From Nematostella vectensis (lineage: Eukaryota > Cnidaria > Anthozoa > Actiniaria > Edwardsiidae), in assembly GCF_932526225.1 (NCBI RefSeq), contig NC_064034.1, positions 2,590,001 to 2,654,000 of the forward strand: 64,000 nt of DNA, written 5' to 3'. This document shows, piece by piece, positions 37,042 to 50,200 of the stretch (within the stretch, counting starts at the first letter, position 1; each line of letters starts with the position of its first letter). The translations under genes were made by a program, and so were the position numbers. The notes under the pieces are model-generated. The model worked only from the letters and a program-made list of their open reading frames with translations, did no database searches and was not told the DNA's origin.

Positions 37042-39146
37042 CTATGCTTGGGCTGGCTGCGGTGCCGCAGCTACATTCTTCTTCTGGGACTTGGCCTGTG
37101 TGCCTTCCTGGAAACCATTCTGGAAGCGTCTGTAGACAAGCTTGAGGTGGCGCATTCTACCGGTGCCAGTGGTGGTCCTTCTCTTGGCCTTCATGCTCCA
37201 GTTAACTATGGAAAGAGAGAGGCCATCATTAAACACATGCAGTAGAACTCTGCTAACAAGAACTAGAATTGAATTTGATATCCCTTGAATTTGGTACATA
37301 TTTCCCAGTCATGTTTACTAAGTGGCTGTTCCAGTTTTTGGTTTGCTTTGGTGCGCTTTAACCTGTTAAAAGTCACCTCTCTGATCATCCCAAAACTGGC
37401 ATTCTTGATGGTATTATTATTTTTGTTTTAATATTACACATATGAAAGATGATATTGATTGACCCTGCAGACTCTAAAGCATTTGGTTCCCTCAAATGCT
37501 TTAGCACTAATGTTTCACTAATTCTTCTCCAAGTGTTTCGCATTGTTTGCTCAGATTGAGGTGCAAGTAGGTTCTCAATTTTAAAATCTGAAGGCAAATC
37601 AATGAAAATTATGAAGCAAGGTCATTATAAGCTTCCCCAATATACAGATTTACATATGTATGGAACATTGTATGAAAAATAAAATAGCCCAATTAGATAA
37701 AGTGTACTCAACAAGATCAGTGAAACCATAAAGCAGATACAGTAAAAAACATTTGAACAGTACAACAAATGAAATTATTGGAAGATTGATTGATTGAGAA
37801 TACCACTTTTTAAAAGGAATGGTCAGATTAAGTTTTTTTGACATTATTTAGTATAAACCAAAAGCGTCAGCACAAATGGGACCAGGTCCCTTGCGAGTTT
37901 CTGCCCCTTAAGATAAAATCACAACAGAGATAAAGTAGATAACAATATACAAACAAAACAATGAAACAAAGAGTATCATATAGAGACCATATTATTGATA
38001 AAGAACTGCAAAAAAATCAATTTTTGGTACAAACTGTAAGATCCCTGCAGCTTGAGCCCGAAAACAATAAGGAGAATCAAGGACCGTTATATGTGTACTT
38101 GTGGTAAGCAAACCAACTACAAGTGATCGAACAGCTGAACTTTCAACCTTTGCAAAACAACCATGTTTTTCAAGCTAATCCCAAATATGGGGATATTGAC
38201 CGAATATGGTGTTATGTTACTATGACAATTTCGTTGACCAATCAGCTGTAGAATACAAAATCTGTATTTCTGGAACTGAAAAAAGCTACTCTCCCGTCCA
38301 GAGCCTCCTCTCTTCGCTTGTCTCGGCATTTTGGCTGAGCATCACTGGACGAGAGAAGTCTAGAGGCTCTGGTACCTAGGGTAGGCATAAGTAGTACTAA
38401 TAAATACTATAGAATATGTAGGGAAAGCATCCATATTTCACTTACATTTCCTCAGACGAGCTGATGGGAATCCACACCCCGCGCAACGCTTCTTTTGGAT
38501 GTGATAGGCTTTGCGGCCACATCGTACACACAGGGTGTGTGATTTATTATGGCGCTTACCAAAGCTGGACGTTCCCTTGGTCTATATGAAACAAACATTA
38601 TTAGACAATGTGAATCTACTGTATCATACAACAGGATATAAAGGCATCATGACAGTTATAACAATAAATCGAAATACGCAGTTTATCCATGAATATCAAT
38701 ATGTAAAGAGGCGAACAAATGAGATTTTAAAAGTAAAAATCAGCAGCACGCTCGTTTTCCATCGCATCCGTGTAAAAATTCAAGAGACCAGACAATAAGA
38801 ATAAATAGGAAAACAGCTATAACTGTGTCTCTGTGAACGCTTATTTAAGATTATAAGATCTAAACTTTAACAGAAAATGATAAAAAGTGTCTCACTAGAA
38901 ATCTATTGTAGAAAATACACTGTTTTTTTTAAAATACCAAGTGACAGAAATTTTCCACCAACTGAAAACAAGTTGTGATCACAGAGTGATGAAAATATAC
39001 CCAAACTAAGACCACATGTAAAGAATGAGGCCGTCGAATGGAGAAGCGATATTATGGCAATGTCGCCGTGTTATGGATTACGCAGAATTCGGGTTTATTT
39101 ATACGATGGAATAGGATTTAAAACTCGTTATAGTTCCACTCACCAT
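37042..39146 (-). CDS. RPL37: 60S ribosomal protein L37 (eL37)
   Basis: Component of the large cytosolic ribosomal subunit. Three exons (minus): 39146-39144 (only the ATG, immediately followed by a donor), 38581-38446 and 37205-37042, joined to 100 residues (human 97). The protein starts [11 protein letters not shown], carries the zinc-finger cysteines C-x2-C and C-x2-C (LCVRCG and CAGCG), then [20 protein letters not shown] and an Ala/Pro-rich end. Splitting the ATG from the rest matches the known exon-intron habit of small ribosomal protein genes. A polyadenylation signal (complement of TTTATT) lies at 37017-37022. Divergent from the ISY1-like gene. Confidence 0.96.
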
Positions 39147-39447
39147 CTTGCAGTAAGGTCGTCACTCGAGAGAACGAATTGGTAACCGCTCGAAAGCTTC
39201 GACCTATCCCATAATCCACCAGACACTGTTAGTGGGACACAGGGGACCCGAAAACAAAATAAATTCTAAGAACAAGAATATTCTAGTGAGGGTTATTTTA
39301 TAAATAAAAAAGGACACAAAGACGAATATAAAAGCTACATTGTTCATCGATATTCTGTAAAAATTGCAATGGTATATTATATAATTACGGGGATTTTATC
39401 GCTATAGTGAGCCCGCAGTCACACCTCAGCTCAGGTTGAAATTCAAA
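39147..39447. promoter_or_regulatory. Bidirectional promoter interval, RPL37 / ISY1-like gene
   Basis: Only about 300 bp separate the two start codons, so promoters and 5' untranslated regions of both genes must lie here, unless upstream non-coding exons exist. No TATA box stands out near either start. Confidence 0.55.
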
Positions 39448-42400
39448 ATGGCGAGAAATTGTGAGAAAAAGCTTGTGGGACTCAATCGAATGCTGCTAGA
39501 AAAGCATCAGAAAGGTAGATATGACTCAAAAGCTACGAGTCATGTGGTCTATATAAAGATTGAGAGAATCTCCATGCGTTAAAACATTTCTTTTATTGCA
39601 GAGGAACAAGAAAAAAGACCGAAAAGGCCATCACTTGTAAGTTACAAGTCCAGATTGGTCTGAACTAAAGTGAAAGGTTGAGCATGCCGACGAAGTAAAA
39701 TTGTACACTTGGCTTACCTTGACTCTCACTATCCTAATATAAGCCCTTGCTGTCCTAGAACACTCTGCATTCTGCTTCTGATGTGAAGAAATGGATCCCT
39801 GGCATCAAGCAAGAAATTGGTTATTGCCTTCAAGTGGGTACTGCATTGCAAATTAGATGTTGTTTTTTTTCCGGCAATTATTTTTGTTCTTAAAAACACC
39901 CTGGCTATTCCTTTAAATTATATTAGTGATAGAAATCTTATATCTTTGGTAAAGGGATACATATTTATTGGAGAAATTTGGAAAATACACTAAAGATACT
40001 TAAATAGAGGCGCCGTTCCTTATTTTCATAACCTAAAGGTTAGGAAAATTGCTTCCAAAAAAAATCCAAATGATATCATATCTTTCAGTACTGATGTTGT
40101 ATTATTATGATGTTGGCATAAGGATGGTATGTGTTTCCAAGCTAACCAAAGGTATTTCTTATAAAATTGCAGCAGTTATCTGGTGCACGCCAACACAAAT
40201 ATCCAGACTACAAAATTAAAGAATTTGAGGAATGTGTTGAAGAGCTGGAGAAGGAATACAAAAGGTTGGCAGTACGTTTTTAAATTCATTTATAAGAGTG
40301 GATTGAGTCGGGAATATATATTCGGGCAATTCCACCGTCACGGACGTTACATTCAGACACAATTTTCCATGTTGAAAAAAATATTTTAACACAATTTATT
40401 TGGCTTTACTTTAATACATAAATGGATCAGCATTTTAATGTATTACATGAGTAGTAGAGATTTCTAAAATTTCCTTTTTGGTGACAGAACAATTAATGTC
40501 ACGGACGTTACATGAAAACAACCAATATTCTATTACATTCAGATAAAACCTCGATTCCTGTAAACTTTCAATCTTTTTCATAAAAAAACACCTCAGAAGT
40601 GTCAGCCTGGGTAACATGCTTGCTAACTATAAAGTTATTTATTTCATTTTTGTTATAACTAATTCAGCAGCTTTTGTTAAGTGTTGTCACGGACGTTACA
40701 ATGAATGTCACAGACGTTACAGCATGTGAGTTTTAACCAAAATTTGGCGATCTGTTTACTTTTACAGCTTTAGCTAAAAAGAATATGTGATATAATTGGA
40801 GCATTAAGTTATCATAAATGACAGCCATATTTGCGTTCAGCAGTTCTGATCTTTTGCTCATGCACCTGAGCATGGTACTCACGGGAATACTGCTGACCAG
40901 GCTATTTTGGATGCCATTGCTAAAGTACATGTTTGTTCACTCAAAATAAATCCATTCAAAAAATCCCTTAGTGGAGCAGAAAGTAACTGAAAGTACAGGC
41001 AAGGAATTAGAGCAAATCCAGCTAAATCTGCAGCGTATAAAGCTAAAGATAGGCAAAGGAAATGCGAGAGTCGAAAAAAGACTTTGAGTCCACTGGAGGC
41101 CGAAAGGCAGAGAATCAAAGGCACAGAGAGAGTGAGGTTACATCGATTATTGAAAAGGCAAGCTGCCAAAGGAATTTCTACTCCAGTTCAGCATAATTTA
41201 AATGACATCAAGGCTGCTTACAAGACCCCCCAAGCATTAGGAAAAGCAGTTCACAAGGTGACACCACATCTCCCACACAGCCCTAGAAAAAGAAGTGCAG
41301 TTGTTCGAAAACTTGCAAAATCTGCTGGTGTGTCATTGAAAGAGCAGAAATCATGCAGTTCAGGCAACAACAAAATCGATGAGTTTACGTTTGAAAGCGT
41401 AGAGAAGTTCTATTTACTGGACTCAATCTCCCGTCAGGCCTAAGGACAACATGAATTTGTAATCGTCAGGAAGGATGGCAAGAAATCCAAACTTCAAAAG
41501 AGACATTTGATATGGTCTTTAAAAGAAACATTTGGATTGTTTCAGAGAGAGCATCCTAGTATAAAGATAGGTCTAAGTAAATTTAGCTCACTGCGGCCAG
41601 TTAATGTTTTGCTGCAGTCCTCAATGCCAAGAGAAGTCTGTCTTTGCATGCACCATGAGAATGTGAAGTGTCTTTGTGATTGTCTTAGTAAGAAGGTTTC
41701 CAGCTTTCCAGCATATTCTGGATCATTTGTCAACCAATTTGTTTGTGACAGTGGCAAAGAGGATTGCATGATGGGGAAATGTGTCATCTGTCCCAACTGG
41801 CTGGATGGCATTAAAGAAGATGCCCCTTTAGATGATGTTATAAAGTGGAGTCAATGGGAAAGGGTTACTAACACTATAGACACAAAACAGGGCAAGCCTA
41901 AAACTGTAACAAAAATGCAGAAAACAATCAAGGAGGGAACTGTAGAAGAGGCCCTAGATTGTCTGAGTGAGAAAATCCCTAGCTTTTTAGAGCATGTGTT
42001 CATCAAGAGGAAGCAATCAGCCTTTTTTGAAGACCGTTTTGCCAACTTAAATGAAAATGAAACAGTTGTACAAGTAGATTTCTCAGAAAATTACACATGC
42101 CAGCACCAGGATGAAATCCAATCACCGCATTGGTGCCAAGAACAGGTGACATTGTTCACAGTAGCCATGTGAGCAAAAGATTCAGCCAACACTGACACAA
42201 CCTGTAACTCCCATGTTATGGTCACCGATGATCACAACCATGACAAGCAATCAATAGCAGTCTTCATGGACTATACTATTAATACTTTGGTAATAGAGAT
42301 GTTCCCACAGGTTGCAAGTGTTGATATCTTTTCAGATGGTCCCAGCTCCCAATTTAAGAACAGGTACATGCAAAACGTTTACCAAACACTGCAACAAAAC

Positions 42401-45400
42401 GGCGTCAAGATCAATTGGTATTTTTTCGCATCATCGCATGGAAAAGGGGTAGTTGATGGATTAGGAGGGACTGTCAAAAGGGTCGTGTGGACAGCAGTGT
42501 CATCTAGACAAGTGCACAGAGTGGGGAATTCTGAGGAATTTGCCAAAGTTGCTAATACAATGTGTACTGCCATCTCTACTCATCTTTTCCTCAAGGCAGA
42601 TATAATCAAAGCTAGCATCAAACTTGATAATTGCTTTCTAGAGGCAAAGCCTATACCTGGTATAGCAAAGATCCATTGCTTGGAGCCGAGTGAGGGACCT
42701 AGTCTGCACTGTCGCCTATATTCAAGTCAACCTTCTCCCCATAAAGTGATCCATTTGCATGGAAATCAAGATATACCTTGGGGTGAGAGTTCAGGTGATG
42801 AGAGTGGTGGAAGTGTGGCCACTGATGAAAGCAGCGAGGGTAGTGATACAGAGAGTGACATGGACAGGGACATTGATAGTGACTTGGAGATATGTGAAAT
42901 GAATGAGGACGGTGACTCTACTCATGATAGCAATGATGATACTCTTTCTCAAGGCAGTGGTGGTGATATCCTGATTCAGCTTGGGTTGCCGGAAGAGATT
43001 AAGAACAATCTAAAGGAACATTGTACAAAATTTGAGTGTAACTCATGTCTAGTACATGAGTTACACTCTGGTACGGCTGATAATAGGTGAGGGAGTTGAA
43101 TTTGAGTGTAACCCATGTACTAGTACTCTGGTACGGCTGATAATAGGTGAGGGAGTTGAATTTGAGGGTGACCCATTAATCAACATGCGGGACCTGAAGG
43201 AAATGGAGGGAAAACTGCCTAAAGATAAGATGAAATGGCTCTCAAATTTTGTGATTGACTCCTATCTGAAAATCGTCAAAAGTGAAAGCACTAATGTGGA
43301 GGTATTTGGATGGGAAGAATTTGAGAGAGGTGTAGAAAACAAGAAGTTGGAAGAGCTTCTGAAGGGAAAGGGCAATCTACTTGAGAAAAATATGGTGTTG
43401 TTTCCTTGCAATCCAGTAAACAGTGAGCATTGGTTCCTGGGAGTAGTACTTCCAAAAGAGAAGACCATCGTTATCATTGACAGTTTGCCCCAGAATTATA
43501 GCAAGCCGACAGCAACTACGCAGGTAGACAAGATGATGTTTTTTCTTAAAGAAGTAGACAAGTCAATCACCATAGACCAGTGGTCTTTTTATACCAATAA
43601 GCCTTATGAGATTCCCCAACAGGTGATTTCATTTGACTGTGGTGTATTTACTTGTATATATGCAAGATGTCTTGCAACCAAGTGCAAGATGGTTACCCAG
43701 CAAGACATCTCTGCATACCGCATACTGATGGTTCAAGAGCTACACCAGAAAGGGTTTCACCCATCCCACAATTGCCCATTCAACAAGGGGAATACTATGC
43801 CGTAGATTATGTAAAGAACTTTTACATTGGTTGAGTACTGGATGCCACTGCAACACAAGTTAACTTCAAGTTTCTTGTACAAAGTCGGAGCAACCACTTT
43901 TCACTGGCCAAGAAGGGAAGATGTGGCCAAGGTTCACGTCTCAACCATATTTTATGGTCCGGTGACTGTCCCTAGTTTTATTAGTGGACCATTTGCCATT
44001 CCAGAACTTTCTGATGTTGAGAAACTTTTCAAGATTGTCAGTAGATTCAAGAGAGTCTCCAAGTGACATCAGACAACCTACTGTACTTTGAACACTCTTT
44101 GGCTGTTTATCTCATCCATTTAGGGTAGGAAATTGACTTTTTGGTGATTGACACATTTTGTTGTTCAATAGGCATTTATGTATCAAAACAGCCTAGTTTT
44201 TTTGTTAGCCAAGCCTGTACATCAACAATGATTTTCCCATTCAAAATTGAGACTTAAGAAGAATGTCGAAACTGTAACGTCCGTGACGTAACATCCGTGA
44301 CAAACTTTGGCTTCATGTGGTCTTTGAAGGTTACAGTACACTGATGTTTTATATCCATAATTGTGTATCCCTAGTACCAATAACTTACCAGCAGGAAGGA
44401 TCTTTTTATTCTTCCATTAGTTTTTCAATTAAGGTAAAAATATGAACAAAATGTCACGGACGTTACGTAACGTCCGTGACAAAAATTGGAATCTCAATAT
44501 TTATTTATTGGAATCATTTTGATAAAATATTAATTGATACACAAATTGTTTGAAGTAAAGTATTTATAGCAATGTTTTTGTTTTTGGCTGAAAACATTTT
44601 TCATGCATGATTTTATTGCTTGAAATGTTCAATGTGGCAAGTTGTTTTCTTGATGAATAAAGTACACCTATGTACTAAGTGCCCCCCCCCCCTGAGTACA
44701 GCGCAGCAAAAAATTTTTTTACAAACTCCAATATGTATATAATGCACTAGAGGCAATAATTCACTCTAAATCACGTGAAAATTATTGATTTTAACACTTT
44801 TCACGTGGAATTGCCCATTCATTGATTTGAAGTACCACTCCATTTGATCTTTTGTTGTACAATTATTTGTTGAAGTACAACAGGCAGATGCCTTTATATC
44901 ATTTCATTTCTTTGTGGAATTCTGACTCTGCTGAGAGGATATCTGCCTATCCTATCCACCTCTTCAGGCCTTGGTTTGATGTGCCTTTGGGAAAGAAAAA
45001 TACAGGATACAAGTTGGCCAGATACTGTTTTTATTGACATCTGTAATTTATGCATTTTTCAATTGCCTTAATATCTGTTCACCAGATGTTTTTGATTGAC
45101 ATCTGTCATTTATGTGCTTCAGATTTGTATCCAAGGTCTACCAACTAGATCCTAATACCACAGGGATCCCATGGCAAGCTAGGGGTTATGTAAGCAAGAG
45201 AAAGTTGGCAGGCAGTGCCACCTGTGGGCCAAGTATTCCAAAGAAAATATGCACAGCAATTCTAGACCAGGAGGTAGAGTACAGTATATTCAATTAACCT
45301 TTATGCCATTTGTGCAAGTTGCTAATTGGGCAGACATACAAAGTCATTTTTTTCCTATCAAACCTGTAAGTAGAACTCTGTTATAAAGACACCTTGAAAG

Positions 45401-46662
45401 TAACAAATAACAGAATGCTCCATGCATTTTTTGTTCATCTAAACCTACTCTACAGTTCTTTTAATGGACATACATGTACCCTGTAATAAGGACATGTTTT
45501 TATACACCAGGGGTTCCTCCACTCTTTCATATCTACAATAATACTTTTCCTATATAACTATACTGCTGGTTTGACATGGAACATTCTTCATTTTAAAATT
45601 TGCAGAAGTGTGATAAAGAAGTAAAAATTGTCACTCCTGAAAACTGCTTGGCTTCAACCACTGTGACAAAAAGTCCAATAAGGTACTACATACAGTAGGT
45701 TTTTGATTATGATAAGCATAAATTGAAATAAGCCTGTAGGAATGGCTAAGGAAATATTTTGTGACCGCAAGTGACCCTGGGTGCAAGGTCCACTCAAATG
45801 AAACAAAAGTTTGCTAAATACTGCGCATAGTTTTTTTCCTCCATTATCTTTGATGTACATACTAAGTATTCTTTTCCCTCTACTTTCAATTCTTTGTGTC
45901 GCGTTTAGGTATTGTTTTCTTTCCCAATCAAATTAAAGTTTTATAGCCAAATCCTTGTCTTGTTTGGGAATAGTGCATTGTCAATCACCCATCTAAACCA
46001 ATCAATGGGTTTCATATTTTCACTGTCCTGTCATAGACCATTAACTGCACGATTAATTGTTCATGGTAGTAAGATTGACTACACACTATCCCCAGACGAG
46101 AAATGGATTTGAATTATCGGCGGCCATGCAACAACAAATTCGGCTATTAGCAACTAAATAAAGACCAAAATAGTTTATATCACTGTAGAGTTTTCCCGGG
46201 GGAAACTCCAATAATATCAGACAGTGAAATCTATCTAACCCTAAATCTATTTAACCCTAAAGGATGGTAATTTGGGTGTGGTCAACATAAATTCTCACAC
46301 CAGAATCAGAAAAAAAGCGTTAAACACCGCCTTAAGAAAAGCAGTTGGTTAAATTTTATACCCTAAGAGAAAGCAGAATTGGAAAAAAATGTTAAGCACC
46401 CCTTTTAGGAATAGCAGTTGGTTGAATTTTATCCCCTAAGAAATAGTAGGGATAGTAGTTGGTCAAAATTTTATACCCTAGTAGACCCTACCTTTCTACT
46501 TTTCTGGGAAGGGCATACCTACTCTAGGGCAAAATTGTCCTTTTGTCCACTAATTAAACTCAAAATCACAAAAAATTGCCAAATGATTTGTGTTTTATCT
46601 TTAGCAGTTGCTTGGGCCTTGATTATCCTGATTCTTCGGATGATGAAACTGACAAATCCTGA
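39448..46662 (+). CDS. Small 184-residue protein with ISY1-like N-terminus
   Basis: Seven exons: 39448-39514, 39602-39636, 39759-39833, 40173-40264, 45123-45273, 45606-45682, 46605-46662; phases agree and close at TGA. The start MARNCEKKLVGLNRM recalls splicing factor ISY1 (MARN-EK...), as do a following RRP-like basic patch, a W-x-x-x-I-x-x-EI stretch and an acidic helix (IKEFEECVEELEKEYKRF). The rest differs: a basic region with GIPWQARGYVSKRK and an acidic C-terminus with SSDDETD that looks like a CK2 site. It is either a divergent ISY1-related protein or an unrelated small nuclear protein; I cannot name it. Intron 4 (40265-45122) contains the whole transposon at 40324-44816. Confidence 0.75.
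40991..43090 (+). pseudogene. Degenerate transposase-like gene (putative DDE / RNase-H-like)
   Basis: One frame runs through most of the element with two in-frame stops, TAA at 41441-41443 and TGA at 42170-42172, and no clear start codon. The N-terminal part is Lys/Arg-rich (KCESRKKTLSPLEAERQRI). A cysteine cluster follows (CLCMHHENVKCLCDCL, then CMMGKCVICPNW). The core carries VQVDFSENYTCQHQDE, IFSDGPSSQFKNRYM and SSHGKGVVDGLGGTVKR, in which the D of VDF, the D of SDG and the D of VDG (or a later acidic residue) could form an RNase-H-like catalytic set; this is inference. The C-terminal end has a run of acidic Ser/Asp/Glu residues before the frame is lost at 43090. Confidence 0.7.
43056..44066 (+). 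pseudogene. Ulp1/C48-type cysteine protease domain of the transposon, frameshifted
   Basis: In a different frame from the transposase region, the segment to 43805 contains the Ulp1 protease pattern: SEHWFLGVV (His), IVIIDSLPQN (Asp), PQQ (Gln) and FDCGVFTC (Cys nucleophile). After the stop at 43805 a further conserved-looking piece, FLYKVGATTFHWPRREDVAK then FISGPFAIPELSDVEKLFK, continues to 44066, so additional frame breaks separate what was probably one C-terminal region. The junction with the transposase frame contains a 60-bp tandem duplication and a perfect 15-bp inverted repeat. Ulp1-like proteases are known from several large DNA transposon groups; their role there is not settled. Confidence 0.75.
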
Positions 46663-47296
46663 TTGCGATTGAATGATTCAAGATGAATCCACTCTGCTAT
46701 AACCATGTGAGCTCAATTACAAATTAATTTATTGTACATAAAAATACTGGAAAAACATGCTCTGAATCGTTTAGAAGATATAATGATTAGAACACATTTG
46801 ACATCATTGCACACACAATCTTTGCTAAAATTACTTTTTTTTGATTGTATAAAACAAAAAGTTTATGTGTGTGTTTCTTCTATATCTATTCTAAGATGTC
46901 ATAGCATGTCATGAACAATCATGCAACTTGACTCCATCTGGGTTGCTCTTTTTTTTTTCTTTAATTAAATTCGTCACCTACCACCATATGTATTTTAAAG
47001 AATCAGATAGAATGGTGTCACGCGTTTATTTACTTATTATTATTTTTTCGTTATTGTAAATAAAAACGCGTATCATGACCGTGCGGGGTTTTCCCTTCAA
47101 CCAAAATAGCCGTGACACTAGTGACGTCATTCTTGCCACGCTGGCCGAATCAGCGTGTGTGTTAGCTACGTCGCAACGAAAGCTATTATAATAAACAACA
47201 TAGAAATTCCAGTACTCAGACCACATTCATAGCAGAGCACCCAAGAGATTGTTTGGAAGGTTAAAGCCGTCGCTTTTTCAATCGTATTGACAAATA
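46663..47296. other. Interval between ISY1-like gene and FBXO4
   Basis: It should hold the ISY1-like 3' end and the FBXO4 promoter, since both genes run in the plus direction. The right half (about 47010-47250) is less AT-rich, with several CpGs, and is the likely FBXO4 promoter. No further exon is seen. Confidence 0.45.
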
Positions 47297-50200
47297 ATGA
47301 AAGAGAGGAGTGTTACCGAAACACAGAGTTTGGAGATCGAAAGTTTTATTTCGGCGGCGACATACCCTATTCGATATATCGCCAAACTTTACCAAATTAT
47401 TCACGAAGAGAGACAACGAGAAGTCGTCGTTCAACCTTCGAAGGCTAGAACAGATTTCAAGAAGAAAATTGTGACTAGGGAATCGTCCGTTATGGAACTT
47501 CGATTCAACGATCTTCCTGTAAATAAATTCCTACTGATTAACTAATATTTCGCGATACTATTTTGTAAGATAAAAAAATAATACGAGATTTTAACGAGAT
47601 CTTGCAAAGTTCACATGATGATCATATTATTGCGATTTCTTTATTTATATTTCTGGTTCTATTTGTTTTTCAGGTAAATTTACAGTTGTACATATTTTCG
47701 TATTTAAACGCGAAGACACTTAGTGGAATAGCAAGAACGTGCAAGTATTGGAAGATGCTAAGCGAAGACAAGATACTGTGGGAGAATCTCTTGTGGACCG
47801 ATTTGCAAAAGTGGAAGTTTATAAATCACAGATCATATCCCTACACCTACTTGGAAACTAACTCGGAGCTTACTCCAAAACAAATGTAAGTATGATTATC
47901 TACAATACGGAGCTATGCAGCTGCAGTTTTTTATATCAATTCAGTCCCTCCCTTTGTATTTGGGGGAATGGGAGTATGTTTTTCGGGGCGTAGTACAGTA
48001 GTACCATAGAAAAAAGTATAGTTGTACCTACTTTTAGACTGACGAGGGTGGGTGTGGGGGGGGGGGCAAATCTGGATGTAGTTCTTGAATTTCAACCCTA
48101 GATCAGAGATGTAAAACATACAAATGATATTCATTTGCTGAATCAATATATTTTTGTACACAAACAGCTATAAAATGTTTCAAAGCTTATGTCTTCTCAG
48201 CATATAAAACCCCACCAGCCCTACTTGTAAGACCTTATTATTATGTATTTTCTTCTAGATATTTAAGATGCTGTCCAGAGTGCCAAAAAATACAACAGAC
48301 AACGAGGAACTCCTTCACATCACTACTCCTCCACACTCTTCCTGCAAGCATGTTTCAAAGACACCCTCCAAAAGTTGTCATGTTTGGCCCAGGTCTCGAG
48401 TCAGATACTCATAAACTTGTACAGAAACTCCTTTGGGATAAGACAATTTCTCCAGCTACTGTGGATGGAATGTTTCCAGGGGAATTTGAAGGTAAAGTGT
48501 TTTTATAGTTGAATATGTGCAGCTTGAATTGAGCTGTAAAGCAGGTTTTGTCAATGCACTTTGCCATGCTACTGTAGGTTCGTGTTTTAAGGTAGGGAAG
48601 AGAGAGAAGTAAATCCTGACCAATGCTATAATTTCAGATTTTTCTAAGCTGCAGTAGATAATTTTGATACACTGTCTGAAAAAGGCAAGGCTTGTTGTTA
48701 TATCCATAACTCCATTTTGAACGTTGTTTTTGCAGGGATTGGTTCTGGAGTGTGTTTGAAAATAGGTGGCTCCAAAATGAACCTGATAACACTCTACGCA
48801 ACTAACAGGTAATTAAAAAGTGGAAAACGTTTTTACCCTGTCCATGTGCTACACAACTAAAAATTGTAAAGCACAGCCCAGGAATAGGCAAACCCCTCTT
48901 TATTATGTTGTAGGTGGCTGTGGCGGGAGCATTCGCGTCTTATTAATGAAATACAGGTGTGTTAACAGTCTTTGGCTCTCACTTCAAATAGGTCTCACCT
49001 TTCATTTAAATACAACTCCTATATTTTTTTCCTCAAAAATTCCTAATATCACAACACACTTCTTGTGCATTTCTCTTCCATATTTCAGTGATAGTACCAT
49101 GCATTTCCTGACTTCTCTGCTGTGGGCTCACACTTTGTTGAATGTTAAAACAGGGCAGAAAGAGAACAAAATGCAAGGGAAGGTCGAAACAGGGTCAGCA
49201 AATTGTTGGCAGCAGCTCCACCCCAGCCAGAAGCTGATGGTCAAGAAGATAATGATGATGGAAATGACTTGAGGACTGTTGAAGTGAGCCACGGAGTAAG
49301 GCTGCTCTGCCAGAATGTTGATGCTTTTATTTATGTTGTTGACTCTTCGGCAGAGTCGCAAAGAGGTAAGCTATACTGTAATTTCAAACACACACAGTGG
49401 AACACTGTTAATGAAGATATCTTTATCCTTATTAAAAAGGTTAAGATTTTTTAATGTATGAAAATTTCTTCTATTGGAACTTGCATGCCACATTGTAGGC
49501 TTTTTAAACCTCATTGTATGCAAAAGAGAAAATCATATAAACGTAGAATACAATCCACACATCCTACACAATAAAGATGGCTAATTCTATTTACTACCAT
49601 ACTTTCTAAAAAGGATGAGAGTTTAAACCATTCAAAACAAAGTAACATTGTCAGTGGGATTCTACTTGCCTTTTCAATATTCTTATATTCATATCATCTG
49701 TGGATGTTTATTGCTAAATAACCATAGTAAAATCTTTATTATTTTTTTATGCAATAGTGAATATTGGGGACAAAGAGCTACAAGCCATGATGAACAATAG
49801 CAAGTCACAACCCAGGCAGCCACTCCTCGTGCTATCTGCTGTTGCCACGCAAGATACCTTACCTCTGTCCTGTGTGAGGGTCACCGACATGTTACAAATG
49901 AACAAACTCAACAGACCTTGGCAGGTGTGTGTGTTTACCAATGCTTGGCAATACTCTAGCCTGATATTTTATGCACTTTTTGTCAAAATGGTAAATTATC
50001 GAACTTGAACCAGATTAGTTTGTAAGCACCGCCAAACACTGTTACTCAGGGTCAGTACGCAGCTCTTACAAGCTGCAATTTGATTGGGCAAATGAACAAT
50101 ATCCGCATCTCGGCACAAAGAACGAGAAGAATAGAGACAAAAGAACTCCTTTGTAGAACAAAGATAATAGGAGACAAAGCAGCTGTGTACTTACTTGTTA

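Larger units (their letters stand above)
40324..44816 (+). mobile_element. 4.5-kb DNA transposon with 12-bp TIRs and ATTC target duplication
   Basis: Ends are GGGCAATTCCAC at 40324 and its reverse complement GTGGAATTGCCC ending 44816, flanked by ATTC at 40320-40323 and 44817-44820. Near both ends lies a 14-mer, GTCACGGACGTTAC, in eight copies, likely transposase-binding sites. The interior encodes a broken transposase-like protein with a Ulp1-type protease domain. The insertion is intronic, in the plus-strand ISY1-like gene, with its coding direction the same as the host. The family is not assigned: a 4-bp duplication and a protease-bearing transposase do not match one superfamily I can name with confidence. 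Confidence 0.85.

Noticed and set aside
40183-40389. ORF continuing exon 4 of the ISY1-like gene into the transposon
   Set aside because: The exon ends at the donor at 40264, and the phase matches exon 5 at 45123; the continuation is intron read-through.
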